The notes beneath the pieces are model-generated. The model did no database searches. It saw only the letters and a list, made by a program, of their open reading frames with translations, and was not told the DNA's origin. From NCBI GenBank assembly GCA_963575745.1, contig CAUYUJ010007213.1, forward strand, positions 405,392-469,391: a DNA stretch of 64,000 nt, read 5' to 3'. The DNA is from Prorocentrum cordatum. Taxonomy: Eukaryota > Sar > Dinophyceae > Prorocentrales > Prorocentraceae. Position numbers and translations under genes: made by a program. This document shows positions 30,114 through 40,759 of this stretch, one piece after another. The stretch's first letter is position 1. Each line of letters starts with the position of its first letter.

Positions 30114-30196
30114 TGATTCTGACACCCTCCTCCGTGTACCTATTTTGGCTCAAGATGGAAAAGAGATATCTTGTCCATCGGCATAATATATCATCA
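30114..30196 (+). repeat. 3' LTR, 83 bp
   Basis: Identical to the 5' LTR, including the spliced-leader-like stretch (30142-30154) and the ATG at 30155. Confidence 0.92.
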
Positions 30197-30201
30197 AGCT
30201 G
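30197..30201. other. Target site duplication of the copia element, right
   Basis: AGCTG, matching 22859-22863. Confidence 0.9.
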
Positions 30202-30208
30202 CCTTCTT

Positions 30209-30371
30209 TGAAGGGGCCCCAGGACACACAAATAAATACACACAAATAAACAGATTCCCCACATTTTCCCATATTTGTTTGGTTTTTGTCTTCCCCCCCA
30301 CTTCCCATATTTTTGCATATTTTCCTGGGAGTCGACGATTAATTGCGTCTGTGTGTTTCTTTCCCTCCTGA
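30209..30371 (+). mobile_element. 163-bp dispersed element, copy 3
   Basis: Starts TGAAGGGGCCCC, ends CCCTCCTGA, perfect 5-bp flanking repeat TTCTT (30204-30208 and 30372-30376). It lies only 7 bp beyond the copia target duplication, so the copia element inserted almost at its edge, or the reverse. Confidence 0.85.
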
Positions 30372-30379
30372 TTCTTGCC

Positions 30380-31090
30380 AACGCAGTGGGATCCTCGACC
30401 GCCCGGTGTCTGGACGAGGCTGCAGGCCCCCCCCCCAATGGTGCAGCGAGGGGTAGCGATTCTCCCAAGGCTGGCGACGCTGGCCTCTGAACACGTGGCC
30501 CACGCAGATCTCAACGACGTGGTAGGCGACCGCCGGCGAGGACTGCAGCGCGCCCCGATGCTGCTCGCTTGGGAGGGCGAGCCCTGGGAGAGGCAAACGC
30601 CCGCGAGGGTGTGGGCGGCTGACCAGTCCAAGCTCCTTCGCGAGAGTGCTCAGAGGCTCGCTCTTTGAGGAGGCAGGCATGTGGAAGCGCTGTGATTGCC
30701 TGACCCCTGGTCTGCAATAGCTGCTTCATGGAGGTCGCTGACGATCCCTGCTCTCCCGACCTACCCCTTCTCGATTGACCGAGGACGTCGTGGTTGCCCC
30801 CCCACCACGCACATGGGGCGGCGATATCTTTACGCCCTTCGAGAGCGACATCTGGGCGGAGACGGGGCGGCTGGATCCCAGCCATCGGCTTGTCCTTTCG
30901 TCGACAGAGTGCGCGGGCTTCCACGCCAGCAGAGGGCAGCAGAGTGCGCCTCGAGTGCCAGCTTTGTACCCATCCCACTGGGGCCAACGGCGGCGTCATC
31001 CGAAGAGGCCGAGGGAAGCCAGGGCCACTCTTTGCGGCCTCCTCGCGCCAGGCCGCGCCTGGTACTCCCTCCCCCGTCCCTGACGCCTGA
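30380..31090. other. No recognisable gene
   Basis: Mixed-composition DNA with long open frames on plus (for example HADLNDVVGDRRRGLQRAPM near 30500-30570). I cannot assign any of them. Confidence 0.4.
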
Positions 31091-31137
31091 CGCTGCCTGC
31101 GCTCGCAAATCCGAGACGTGGCCCCGGATCCCCCAGT

Positions 31138-32515
31138 TCCTCGTCCTCCCCCTCCTGCTCCTCCTCCTGCTCCTCCTCCTCCTCATCCTCCTCCTCCTCC
31201 TCCTCCTCCTCCTCCTCCATCGCCTCTGCCCTTCGACCCCCCTCCCATCCCCACCCCTTCGACCCCCTCCCTCGACACCATTCCCTTTCACCCTCCCGTC
31301 GACCCTCATCCACTCCCTCCTCCACCGCCTCCTCTCCTCAACCTCCTCCTCCTCCTCCTCCTCCTCCTCCACCTCTCCGTACCCCTCCCGATGCCCTTCG
31401 CCCATTCCCCCCCCTCCCTCTTCACCTCCCCCTCCCTCCTCCTCCCCCTTGCCTCCCAGCCGGGAGCATCCTCCGATGGGGCGAGGCGTCATCCCCCGAC
31501 GCCGTCTGTCGGATGCGGGGGGGGGAGCAGGAGAGCAGGAGGAGAGCAGCAGGAGAGCCAAGGAGGAGAAGGAGAAGCAGGAGGAGAATCCGGCGGGAAG
31601 GGCGGGGACGAGGAGCAGGAGGAGCAGCTGGTGCTGTGGGAGGGACCGCGCGCCGAGGAAAGACGGGGAGGAGCAGCATGAGAAGCAGGTGGAACAGGGG
31701 CGAGCGGAGGGAGCAGCGAGCAGCAGAGCAGAATCAGGAACGGCCCGGGAGGAGCCACTGGAGGGGGGCGCAGAGGGACGAGGAGTAGGAGGGGATGGGG
31801 AGGACGAGGAATACAGAGGGGGGCGGGGGAGCAGATAGAGCAGCAGCAGCAGGAGCAGTTGCGCAAGGACGAGGAGGAGGAGGAGGAGGAGGAGGAGGAG
31901 GAGGAGGAGGAGGAGGAGGAGGAAGGAGGAGGAGAGGAGGAGGAGGAGGAGGAGGAGGAGGAGGAGGAGGGGCCCCCGTCTGCGTTGGCCGGCATGAGGT
32001 GCGGTAGCTGAGCTGCGGCCCTCAAGAGGCGGCGGCGCAGGGGCGCATGGCGGGGCGGGGCGCCCCCCCCTGGCTGCGGCGAGCCGACGCGGCCACCAGC
32101 GAGGAGGAGGACACTGCTGGCGCGCCGCGACTCCTCACTCCTCACTCCTCACTCCTCACTCCGCACTCCGCACTCCTCGCTCCTCTCCTCCTCCTCCTCC
32201 TCCCTCCTCCTCATCCTTCTCCCTCCTCCTCCTGCTCCCTCCTCCTGCTCCTCCTCCTGCTCCTCTCTCTCCTCCTCCTCCCCTCCTCCTCCTCCTCCTC
32301 CTCCTCATCCTCCCTCCTCCCTCCCCCTCTCCTCTCCTCCTCCTCCTCTCCCTCCTCCTCCTCCTCCTCTCCTCCTCCTCCCTCCTCCTCACGCCCCTCT
32401 CTCCTCGTCCCTCGTCCCTTCGTCCCTCCTCCCTCCTCTCTCCTCGTCCCTCGTCCCTTCGTCCTCCCTCCCTCCTCCTCCTCCCTCCCTCCTTGGACAC
32501 TACCTTCCTCTCTAC
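31138..32515. repeat. Alternating pyrimidine and purine tracts
   Basis: (TCC)n-rich 31138-31450, (GGA)/(GAG)-rich 31510-31975, then (TCC)n-rich 32125-32515. Only 32000-32120 is mixed sequence. No gene. Confidence 0.9.
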
Positions 32516-32619
32516 CCTGGTGACGTCCAAGAAATGTTCGGCCCCCCTCCGCGCACTCGTCTTGTACACACAAGATTCCCGGGAAACGGGTTTTCGCTGA
32601 GGTAGTTGTTTCAAAATGC

Positions 32620-32758
32620 TACTCTCGCTGAAGCGCTGGCCTCATGCTCGGGTTACCGCTCGTTCAAATCGTGCTCCCGCTGCAACGCTGGCCTCATTTC
32701 CGCACTTCCGCTCGTTCCGAACCGTGCTCCCGCTGCAGCGCTGGCGTCATTATTTCCA
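32620..32758. repeat. 53-bp minisatellite, about 2.5 copies
   Basis: CGCTGGCCTCAT ... CCGCTCGTTC ... CGTGCTCCCGCTGCA recurs in tandem at about 32634, 32683 and, truncated, 32737. Confidence 0.8.
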
Positions 32759-33173
32759 GCGCCATGCCGCGGCATGATTTTCTGTCCTTCCATATAGGCC
32801 CCAAAATCTACAACATGCTCCCCCGAAGCAACCATCGGACGAGGATTCGTTGACATGTTTGGGCGCAGAAGCTCCCCCCCCACTTTGGGGCGTCGCCACG
32901 CCATGTATGTCAGACACGCGTTGATCTTCAACACCATGCCATGCCATGTAATGCCATGCCCTGCTGCGACATCCGACTGCGCGAAACGAGAGGAGAGATC
33001 TGCGCCATGGCAAGGGCTGGGAGGGAGGAGCAGGACGTCAGATATGACGCAAGCGCACCTGGCTAGTCCCCTCCTCCTCCTTCTCCTCCTCTTCCTCCTC
33101 CTCCTCCTCCTCAACCTCATCTTCCCCCTCTTCCTCCTCCCTCCCCCTATTCCTCCTCATCCTCCTCCTCCTC

Positions 33174-33273
33174 NNNNNNNNNNNNNNNNNNNNNNNNNNN
33201 NNNNNNNNNNNNNNNNNNNNNNNNNNNNNNNNNNNNNNNNNNNNNNNNNNNNNNNNNNNNNNNNNNNNNNNNN
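33174..33273. other. Assembly gap (100 N)
   Basis: Exactly 100 N between (TCC)n and (GGGGA)-type sequence, the usual placeholder for a gap of unknown size. Frames reported across it are meaningless. Confidence 1.
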
Positions 33274-33806
33274 GAAGGGGGGGCGAGGGAGAGTGCGAGA
33301 CGAGGGGGACGACGAGGAGGGGGATGACGAGCGGGGGATAACGAGGGGGGCACGATTCTCTTCTGATGCCTCCCGGCTTCGTGCCTTCCGACCGGGCAGG
33401 ACGACGACCACGCGACGACGGCGCCACACCTTGTCAAGCCGAGCTCTCTGCTGGTGCGCACCTTCCAGCTTCGTGCCTCCCGACCCGCGGCGATGCCGCT
33501 CACACTGCCAGCCGCTGCGTTTCGAAAGACCATGGCATCGCAGACGTGTCAAGGACGCACGTGTTTTGCCGTGCACGGGCACGACGCTCCCCCCGTCGAC
33601 GTGTCAGGACGTGTACTTTCCAATACCAGGGCAAACAAACATGATGGGGTCGCCGCTGCCCCCGCCGCGCCGCGCCCAGCCTGTCAGGTGCCCGCGCACG
33701 TCTGCCAGCTCGCTCGCACGCGCGGCTGAGTCGCTTACGCTTACGTGCTCACCCGTTCGCTTCGTTTTTTCCCTGCCCATTGCTATTCGTCAGTACGACC
33801 GAGCTC

Positions 33807-33807
<1 letters not shown>

Positions 33808-33834
<27 letters not shown>
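33808..33834. repeat. (TA)n microsatellite
   Basis: About 13 TA units at the left edge of the composite satellite. Confidence 0.95.
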
Positions 33835-33837
<3 letters not shown>

Positions 33838-33840
<3 letters not shown>

Positions 33841-35277
33841 AGATCGGAGGTCGGGGGGTGAGATCGCAATGAAACGGAGACCCACCACCAGGAAATCGGT
33901 TGCGGTTTCGTGTTCGTGTCGTGCGTGCGGGCGAGGCGAAGCTGGGCTTGATCCTCCTGTAGCTAGGCCGAAGTAGGAGCGACAGCCCGTCCGCCCACCA
34001 GCCGGTGGCCGGTTGGGCCGGACGGTGTCCCGTGGTGTCCTGTGGTGGCCCGTGGTGTCCCGTTGAGTGAGATCGATAGTGAGATCGATGGTGAGATCGA
34101 CAAGTGTCCCGTGGTGTGCCGTTGAGTGAGATCGATCGTGATATCGATGGTGAGATCGATGTGGTGTCCCGAGGTGTCCTGTGGTGTTCTATGCTGTCCC
34201 GTTGAGTGAGATCAATAGTGAGATCGATAGTGAGACCGTTAGTAAAATCGACAAATGGTGTCCCGTGGTGTCCCGTGGTGGCCCGTCGTGTCCCGTGGTG
34301 TCCCGGTGGTGTCCCGTGGTGTCCCCTTGAGTGAGGTCGACAGTGAGATCGATAATGAGATCGACAAGTGTCCCGTGGTGTCCCGTGGAGTCCCGTTGAG
34401 TGAGATCGATATTGATATCGATGGTGATATCGATGTGGTGTCCCGAGGTGTCCTGTGGTGTTCTATGCTCTCCCGTTGAATGAGATCGATAGTGAGATCG
34501 ATGGTGGGACCGATAATGAGATCGAGAGATGTCCCGCGGTGTCCCGTGGTGTCCCGTGGTGTCCCTTTGAGTGAGATCGATAGTGAGATGCACAAGTGCC
34601 CCGTGGTGTCCCGTGGTGTCCCGTTGAATGAGATCGATCGTTATATCGATGGTGAGATCGATGTGGTGTCCCGAGGTGTCCTGTAGTGTTCTATGCTGTC
34701 CCGTTGAATCAGGTTGATAGTGAGATCGATAGTGAGACCGATAATGAGATCGAGAGATGTCCCGCGGTGTCCCGTGGTGTCCCGTGGTGGCCCGTCGTGT
34801 CCCGTGGTGTTCCGTTGAGTGATATCGATAGTGAGATCGATAATGAGATCGACAAGTGTCCCGTGGTGTCCCGTGGTGTCCCGTTGAGTGAGATCGATCG
34901 TGATATCAATTGAATCACATGTTGGTTCCCCCCCCTCTCTTCCCCCCCACAACCTCCTTATTACCCGAAGGGTGATCGTATCGGAGGAGAGGGGGTGAGA
35001 TCGAAGTGGAACGGAGAGCCCCCCTACCGGGAAATCGGTTTCGGTTTCGTGTTAGTGCGTGCCGTGCGTGCGGGCGAGGCGAAGCTCCGTGGGCGGGCGA
35101 GAAGAAAGTCTCCTCCGGCTGAGGCGCGGCCGGACAAAATGATTGCTTTCCGGAGGCCGGTGGCCCGCGGTGAACGCCGATGTCCCGCCTCCGGCTGAGG
35201 CGCGGCCAGACCAAATGATTCCTTTCCCCGGGCCAGTGGCCCGCGGTAACCCGCCATGGACTCGTCGGTGTCCCGAC

Positions 35278-35344
<67 letters not shown>

Positions 35345-35387
35345 TCGATGATGTTGATGATGATGGTGGTGATGATGATGGTGTCCC

Positions 35388-35430
<43 letters not shown>

Positions 35431-35825
35431 TTGACGGTGTTGACGACGATGTTGATGGTGATGGTGGTGATGATGGTGTCCCGATAATGTTGAAAATGAT
35501 GATGTTGCTTATGATGATGATGGTGTCCCGATGATGATGATGTTGATGGTGTTGGTGATTCGGATGATGATGAGATGATGATGGGATGATGATGATGACG
35601 GTGGTGTCCCGATGATGATTATGATGAGGTTGATGATAATGCTGTTGATGATGATGGTGATGATGATGATGATGGTCCCGATGATGATGATGATGATGAT
35701 GTTGATGATGATGACGACGATGGTGTCCCGATGATGATGATGATGTTGAAAATGAGGATGATGATGAGGAGGATATGATGATTTTGATGGTGGTGGCCCG
35801 ATGATGGTGATGATGATACTGACGT

Positions 35826-35857
<32 letters not shown>

Positions 35858-37590
35858 TCCCGATGATGATGATGGTGATGGTGATGATGGTGGCGATGCT
35901 GATGGTGTCCCGATGATGATGATGATGCTTATGGTGGTGATTGTGCTGATGATGACGATGGTGCCCCGATGATGATGATGATGTTGATGATGTTGTTCAT
36001 GATGATGATGAGATGATGATGGTGGTGTCCCGATGATGATGATGGTGTCCCGATGATGATGATGTTGATGATGGTGTCCCGATGATGATGATGCTGATGA
36101 TGATGGTTTTGATGATGATGGTGATGAGGTGATGATGATGGTGTCACGATGATGCTGATGCTGATGGCGTTGATGACGATGATGTTGTTGATGATGATGA
36201 CGTTGCTTGTGAGATGGATTGTGATATCGATAGTGAGATCGATAGTGAGACCAAATGTGAGATCGATTGTGAGATCAATAGTGAGATCGTTAGTGGGATC
36301 GATTGTGAGAACGATAGTCAGATCGATTGTGAGATCGATCGAATGAAATAGATCGAGTGAGATCGATTGTGCGATCGATCGAGTGCGATCGATCGAGCGA
36401 GACCGATAGTGAGATCGATAGTGAGACCGATCGAGTGAGACGTTGGTTCCTCCCTCCCCAAACCTCCTTATCACCCGAAGGGTGGTCGTATAGGTAGGTA
36501 TATATATACATATATATACATGTATCGCGGTTGGGAGGTGAGATCGCAATGGAATGGAGACCCCTAACCAGAAAATCGTTTCGTTTCGCTTCGTTCGTGT
36601 CGTGCGTGCGGGCGAGGCGAAGCTGCGTGGGCTTGCGAGAGGAAGGAACCCGCCATTGCTAGGGTTACGTCAAGACAACTGTTGCTCCCCCGTCCGTCCG
36701 TCCGTCCGGCGGTGGCCCGCGATGTCCCGTGGTGTCCCGTGGTGGCCCGTCGTGTCCCGTGGTGTCCCGTTGAGTGAGATCGATAATGAGATCGATGTGG
36801 TGCCCCCGAGGTGTCCCATGGTGTCCCGTGGTGACCCAAAAAGTGAGATCGATAGTGAGATCGACAGGTGTCCCGTGGTGTCCCGTGGTCCCGTTGAGTG
36901 AAATCGATAGTGCGGTCGATGGTGAGATCAATACTGAGACCGATGTGGTGCCCCGAGGTGTCCCGTCGTTTCCCATGGTGTCCCAGAAAATGAGATCGAT
37001 AGTGAGATCGACAGGTGTCCCGTGGTGTCCCGTGATGTCCCGCTGAGTGAGATCGATAGTGAGATCGATAGGGAGATCGATAGTGAGATCGATGTGGTGT
37101 CCAGAGGTGTCCCGTGGTGTCCTATGGTTTCCCGTTGAGAGAGATCGATAGTGAGATCGATCGTGAGACCGATAATGAGATCGCCAGGTGTCCCGCGGTG
37201 TCCCGTGGTGTCCCTTCGTGGCCCGTCGTGTCCCGTGGTGTCCCGTTGAGTGAGATCGATAATGAGATCGATAGTGAGATCGACAGGCGTGCGTGCGTGC
37301 GGGCGAGGCGAGGCGAAGCTGCGTTGGCGCGCGAGAGGAAGGAACCCGCCGTTGCTAGGGCGAAGTCAAGACAACTGTTGCTCCCCCGTCCGGCCGTCCG
37401 GCGGTGGCCCGCGGTGGCCCGTGGTGTCCCGTGGTGTCCCGCTGAGTGGGAACAATAGTGAGATCGATTGAGCCAGTTGTTGGTTTCCCCACCCTCTCCC
37501 CCCCCACCACAACCTCCTTATCACCCGAAGTGTGGTCGTATAGGTGTATGTATATACATATATATGTATATAGGTACATATAGACTTTAA
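33838..37590. repeat. Composite higher-order satellite (GTCCCGTGGT / GAGATCGATAGT)
   Basis: Blocks alternate between a roughly 10-bp unit GTGTCCCGTG and a 12-bp unit GAGATCGATAGT. A longer spacer recurs near 33860, 34990, 36535 and in part 37290: GTGAGATCGCAATGGAACGG, then GGAAATCGGTTTCG, then TGCGTGCGGGCGAGGCGAAG. A second spacer with CCTCCTTATCACCCGAAG and GGTCGTAT recurs near 34950, 36465 and 37515. Frames such as VPLSEIDSEIDNEIDK come from the units; because the pattern is open in several frames it is not convincing coding sequence. Confidence 0.85.
35277..36215. repeat. (GAT)n block with GTCCCGAT spacers
   Basis: Runs of GAT triplets broken at intervals by GGTGTCCCGATGATGATG, so the satellite unit GTCCCG has been embedded in the microsatellite. 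Lies inside the composite satellite. Confidence 0.9.
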
Positions 37591-37724
37591 GCTTTAAGGC
37601 GAAGCGCAGCGACCTTCAAATATTGCGTACACCTAACACAAACACACATGGTCACGTAACCAGGGGAAGTACAAGCAACGGCACTAGTTTGCAGATACCG
37701 CATGAACGCGAGACAAAAAACGTG

Positions 37725-37756
37725 ATTATCATCATTATCATCACCGCCATCATCAG

Positions 37757-37791
<35 letters not shown>

Positions 37792-37885
37792 ACATCAGCA
37801 TCATCATCATCATCATCAGCATCATCATCTTCATCATCAGTATCATCATCACCATCATCACCAGCAGCATCATCATCTTCATCCG

Positions 37886-37923
<38 letters not shown>

Positions 37924-37975
37924 GCAGCAGCATCAGCATCAGCATCAGCATCAAAATCATCATCATGCGCCTTCT
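37725..37975. repeat. (ATC)n microsatellite
   Basis: ATC triplets with CAG interruptions; Ile/Ser or Met/Met frames only. Confidence 0.95.
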
Positions 37976-38299
37976 ACCGGGCGTGGCGGCTCCAGCAGCG
38001 AAACACGGATGCACTCATATACGAATCCACTTATGAATTGCACACAAATTCAAACCGCACCCATGCTTCTGGCATGTAGCGGACTGTCCCCAAGTTCCTT
38101 GAGTCCAGTCCTGGATAATTGAACATATAGGGCCCAGACCCCCAACTCACGGACTTCCTGGAGTGTGCCGCGGCTTCCCGCGGGACTGCTCCTGACGCCC
38201 GAGAAGGGCCGTTTCGCTTGAGCCACTCTGTAACAAAGCCCCCTCCCCCAATTCTGGCACTACAGGTGGGCATTCGAGCTCCTTTGTGCCAAGATGGCC

Positions 38300-39755
38300 G
38301 CCCAAACCCGCCACGGAAGGAGTGTAGGAGGAGGGAGAGGAGGGAAAGAAGGAAGAGAAAGAGGGAGAGAAGGGGAGGAGGAGCAGAAAGAGGAAGAGAA
38401 CGAGGAGAGGGAGGGGCAAGGGGAGGCGGGAGGAGAAGTGATAAGAAAGGGAGGAGAGGGCAGAAGGGGGAGGAGGGGGGGTGGGGAACTGATCCCTCTC
38501 TGGAATAGTCGCGCTTACTTCCCAACTGGATGGGGGGGTCAAGGGGAGGCGGTGAGAGGGATGATGGGAGGATGGTGACGGTTGTGGACCATGGTGAGGA
38601 CGAAGGGGAATGGAGAGAGAGAGAGGAAGCAGCAACAAGGGGAGGCGGATGGACCCCCCGAGACAGAGCAAGCTCCTGCCCAGCCCCCGGCGGCGGCCCC
38701 CGGCGCCGCGGCCCTGGCCGCGGCTGTGGCGGAGGCGCCAGGCGGCTCCGGGCGCGGCACCCGGACTTGGTCAATCGTGGCTTCCGCCGCCTCCTCCTCC
38801 TCCTCCTCCTCCTCCTCCTCCTCCGCCCCCTCCTCCTCCTCCTCCTCCTCCTCCTCCGCCTCCTCCTCCTCCGCCTCCCCCTCCTCCTCCTCCTCCTCCT
38901 CCTCCTCCTCCTCCGCCTCCTCCTCCTCCTCTCCGCCTCCTCTCCGACTTCTCTCCGCCTCCTCCCCATCAGCCGCCTCCTTCTGGGCAAGACATAGCGC
39001 ACCGAAAATCCTCCGACGAGCCACAAACGGAAAGCATAACAAATTCTCAAGACCTCGGGATAACCTCAAAGACGCTGAGAACTCTGGAGCCTACAGCTTG
39101 CATGTGCCTGTACTCACGTCAGTCAAGACGTTGCCATAGATTTCGCGCCCAATCAGGAAGGTTGCTGGAGCAGGGCGCTGTAAGCGTAGCACGCCGAGAC
39201 GAGGAGATATACCCACAGCGGTGGCAGCCGATGAGAGAGACACGCTGAACAAAAGAATGGGACCTCTTACCACGAGTGGCGCACAAACGAGAGGCAGCAT
39301 TCGCTCTCGGGATAACGTCCTGAGCAAACTCTTTACGAACAACCATTCCCCGCCTCCTTCTCTTCCTCCTCCTCCGCCTCCTCCTCCTCCTCCTCTGTTC
39401 TCCTCCACCTCCTCCGCCGCTTCCGCATCCTCCTCCTCTTCCTCATTCTCCTCCTCCTCCTCCACCTCCTCCTCCACCTCCTCTGCCGCTTCCGCCTCCT
39501 CCTCCTCCTTCTTCCTCCTGTCTCCTGACTCCTGATTCCTGGCCCCTGACTCATGTCTCCTCCTCCTCCCCCTCCTCCGCCTCCTCTTCCTCCTCCCTCC
39601 TCCACCGCCTCCTCCTCCTCTCCTCCTCCTCCCTCCTCCTCCGCCTCCTCCTCCTCCGCCTCCGCCTCCTCCGTTTCCTCTGGTTCCTCCTCCTCCGCCG
39701 CCTCCGCCTCCTCCTCCTCCTCCGCCTCCTCCTCATTCCTCCCTCCGGCGCCCCG
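38300..39755. repeat. Purine and pyrimidine microsatellite cluster
   Basis: (GGA)-rich 38305-38500, (CTC/CGC)n 38785-38960 and 39350-39745. Mixed sequence at 38530-38780 and 38990-39340 contains nothing I recognise. Confidence 0.85.
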
Positions 39756-39889
39756 GGGGGGACATCCCCACGGCCCCCTCCTCCGGAGGCTCGTCCTGCG
39801 AAGCCCACCCGCGGCTGGCCCCCGGGTGACCGCCCAGAGACGGCTGGGCGTGAGAGGTTGCTCTCCCCCAGAGGGTTCGGTCCGAATTG

Positions 39890-40060
39890 CGTGATGGGGG
39901 GCCCCTTCTGGGCGCCTTAGGGCCCAAAAGGAGCCCCTTCGGGCCCTCAAGGGCCCCTTCTAGGTCCTAAAAAGGGCCTCGCCTCGAGGGCCCCTTGTGG
40001 CCCCTCCTGGGCCCTGAAGGCCGCCTTCCTTTGGGGGCCCTGGAGCCCTCGCTGCCCCCC
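39890..40060. repeat. GGGCCC-rich degenerate repeat
   Basis: Repeated GGGCCC(T)AAGGGCCCCTT-like words, many near-palindromic. No gene. Confidence 0.6.
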
Positions 40061-40076
40061 CCCCTCATTCAGCGTT

Positions 40077-40213
40077 AGGTCGGGCCTGTCCTCCTACAGG
40101 GGGGTTTTGGACAAACAGCTTAAACACTCAAAAATATGCAAACATGGTCCAACAACATGTGATCTTTTGACTATGTTTCAATACTCCTCCTGTAGAGGGA
40201 CAGGCCCGACTGA
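40077..40213. mobile_element. TCGGGCCTGTCC MITE, copy 1
   Basis: Left end GGTCGGGCCTGTCCTCCTAC, right end complementary GTAGAGGGACAGGCCCGACT. Same inverted ends as the copy at 40588. Its interior is AT-richer. The duplicated target is not clear. Confidence 0.7.
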
Positions 40214-40429
40214 AATCTAGCGCTTCCCCAGGACGCGCCCCCAAAGGGGGAAGCGTGTAGAGGGGCCCGCGGGCCGTGCCGCGAGGAGGCCGTGGCGTCG
40301 GCCGCCTGGGGCGCCCGCGCGCGCGCGGCGGCGCCCTCCCACGCGGCGTCCCCGCGAGCGCTGGCTCCCCTGCGGGGCCCCGGGCTTCTCGCCCGAGCGC
40401 ACGCTGCGCCTCGACGCGCGCCGCAGGCT

Positions 40430-40535
40430 GCCTCCTCCTCCTCCTCCTCCTCCTCCTCCTCCTCCTCCTCCTCCTCCTTCGCCTCCTCCTCCTCGTCCTC
40501 CTCCTCTTCTTCTTCCTCCTCCTCCTCCTCCTCCC
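40430..40535. repeat. (CTC)n microsatellite
   Basis: Nearly pure CTC/TCC triplets between the two MITE copies. Confidence 0.9.
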
Positions 40536-40587
40536 ACGCGCCGCGCCTCGACGCGCGCCCACCGCACTCTGCATCCGAGGGCTCGCC

Positions 40588-40750
40588 GTAAGTCGGGCCT
40601 GTCCCCTCTACAGGGGGCATGCTGGGCGGCAACTTGAGCATACTCGAAGCATGCGCCCCCAATGCTCAAGCATGGTCCAAGCAGAGTCCCCGGGCTATTT
40701 TCCGACTATTCTTGGATACTCCTCCTGTGTAAGGGACAGGCCCGACTTAA
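40588..40750. mobile_element. TCGGGCCTGTCC MITE, copy 2, with 8-bp duplication
   Basis: Inverted ends TAAGTCGGGCCTGTCCC (left) and GGGACAGGCCCGACTTA (right), flanked by the direct repeat GGCTCGCC at 40580-40587 and 40751-40758. An 8-bp duplication fits hAT-type transposases. No coding capacity. Confidence 0.85.
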
Positions 40751-40759
40751 GGCTCGCCA

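Larger units (their letters stand above)
22864..30196 (+). mobile_element. Full-length Ty1/copia LTR retrotransposon, dinoflagellate type
   Basis: A 7333-bp element with identical 83-bp terminal repeats (TG...CA), a 5-bp duplication AGCTG, a tRNA-type primer site directly after the 5' LTR, a purine tract directly before the 3' LTR, and two long intact ORFs. Domain order is Gag, zinc knuckle, aspartic protease, integrase, extra methyltransferase-like segment, reverse transcriptase, RNase H. Integrase before RT defines the copia group. The LTRs show no differences and both ORFs are open, so the insertion is probably recent and may be competent. The very short LTRs and the spliced-leader sequence in them are unusual; see findings. 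Confidence 0.93.

Noticed and set aside
32855-33976. A 373-codon frame spanning the N gap
   Set aside because: It includes 100 unknown bases of arbitrary length; frame continuity is meaningless.
33838-37590. A CRISPR-like array
   Set aside because: Repeats are 10-12 bp and contiguous, spacers are themselves repeated, and the host is eukaryotic.
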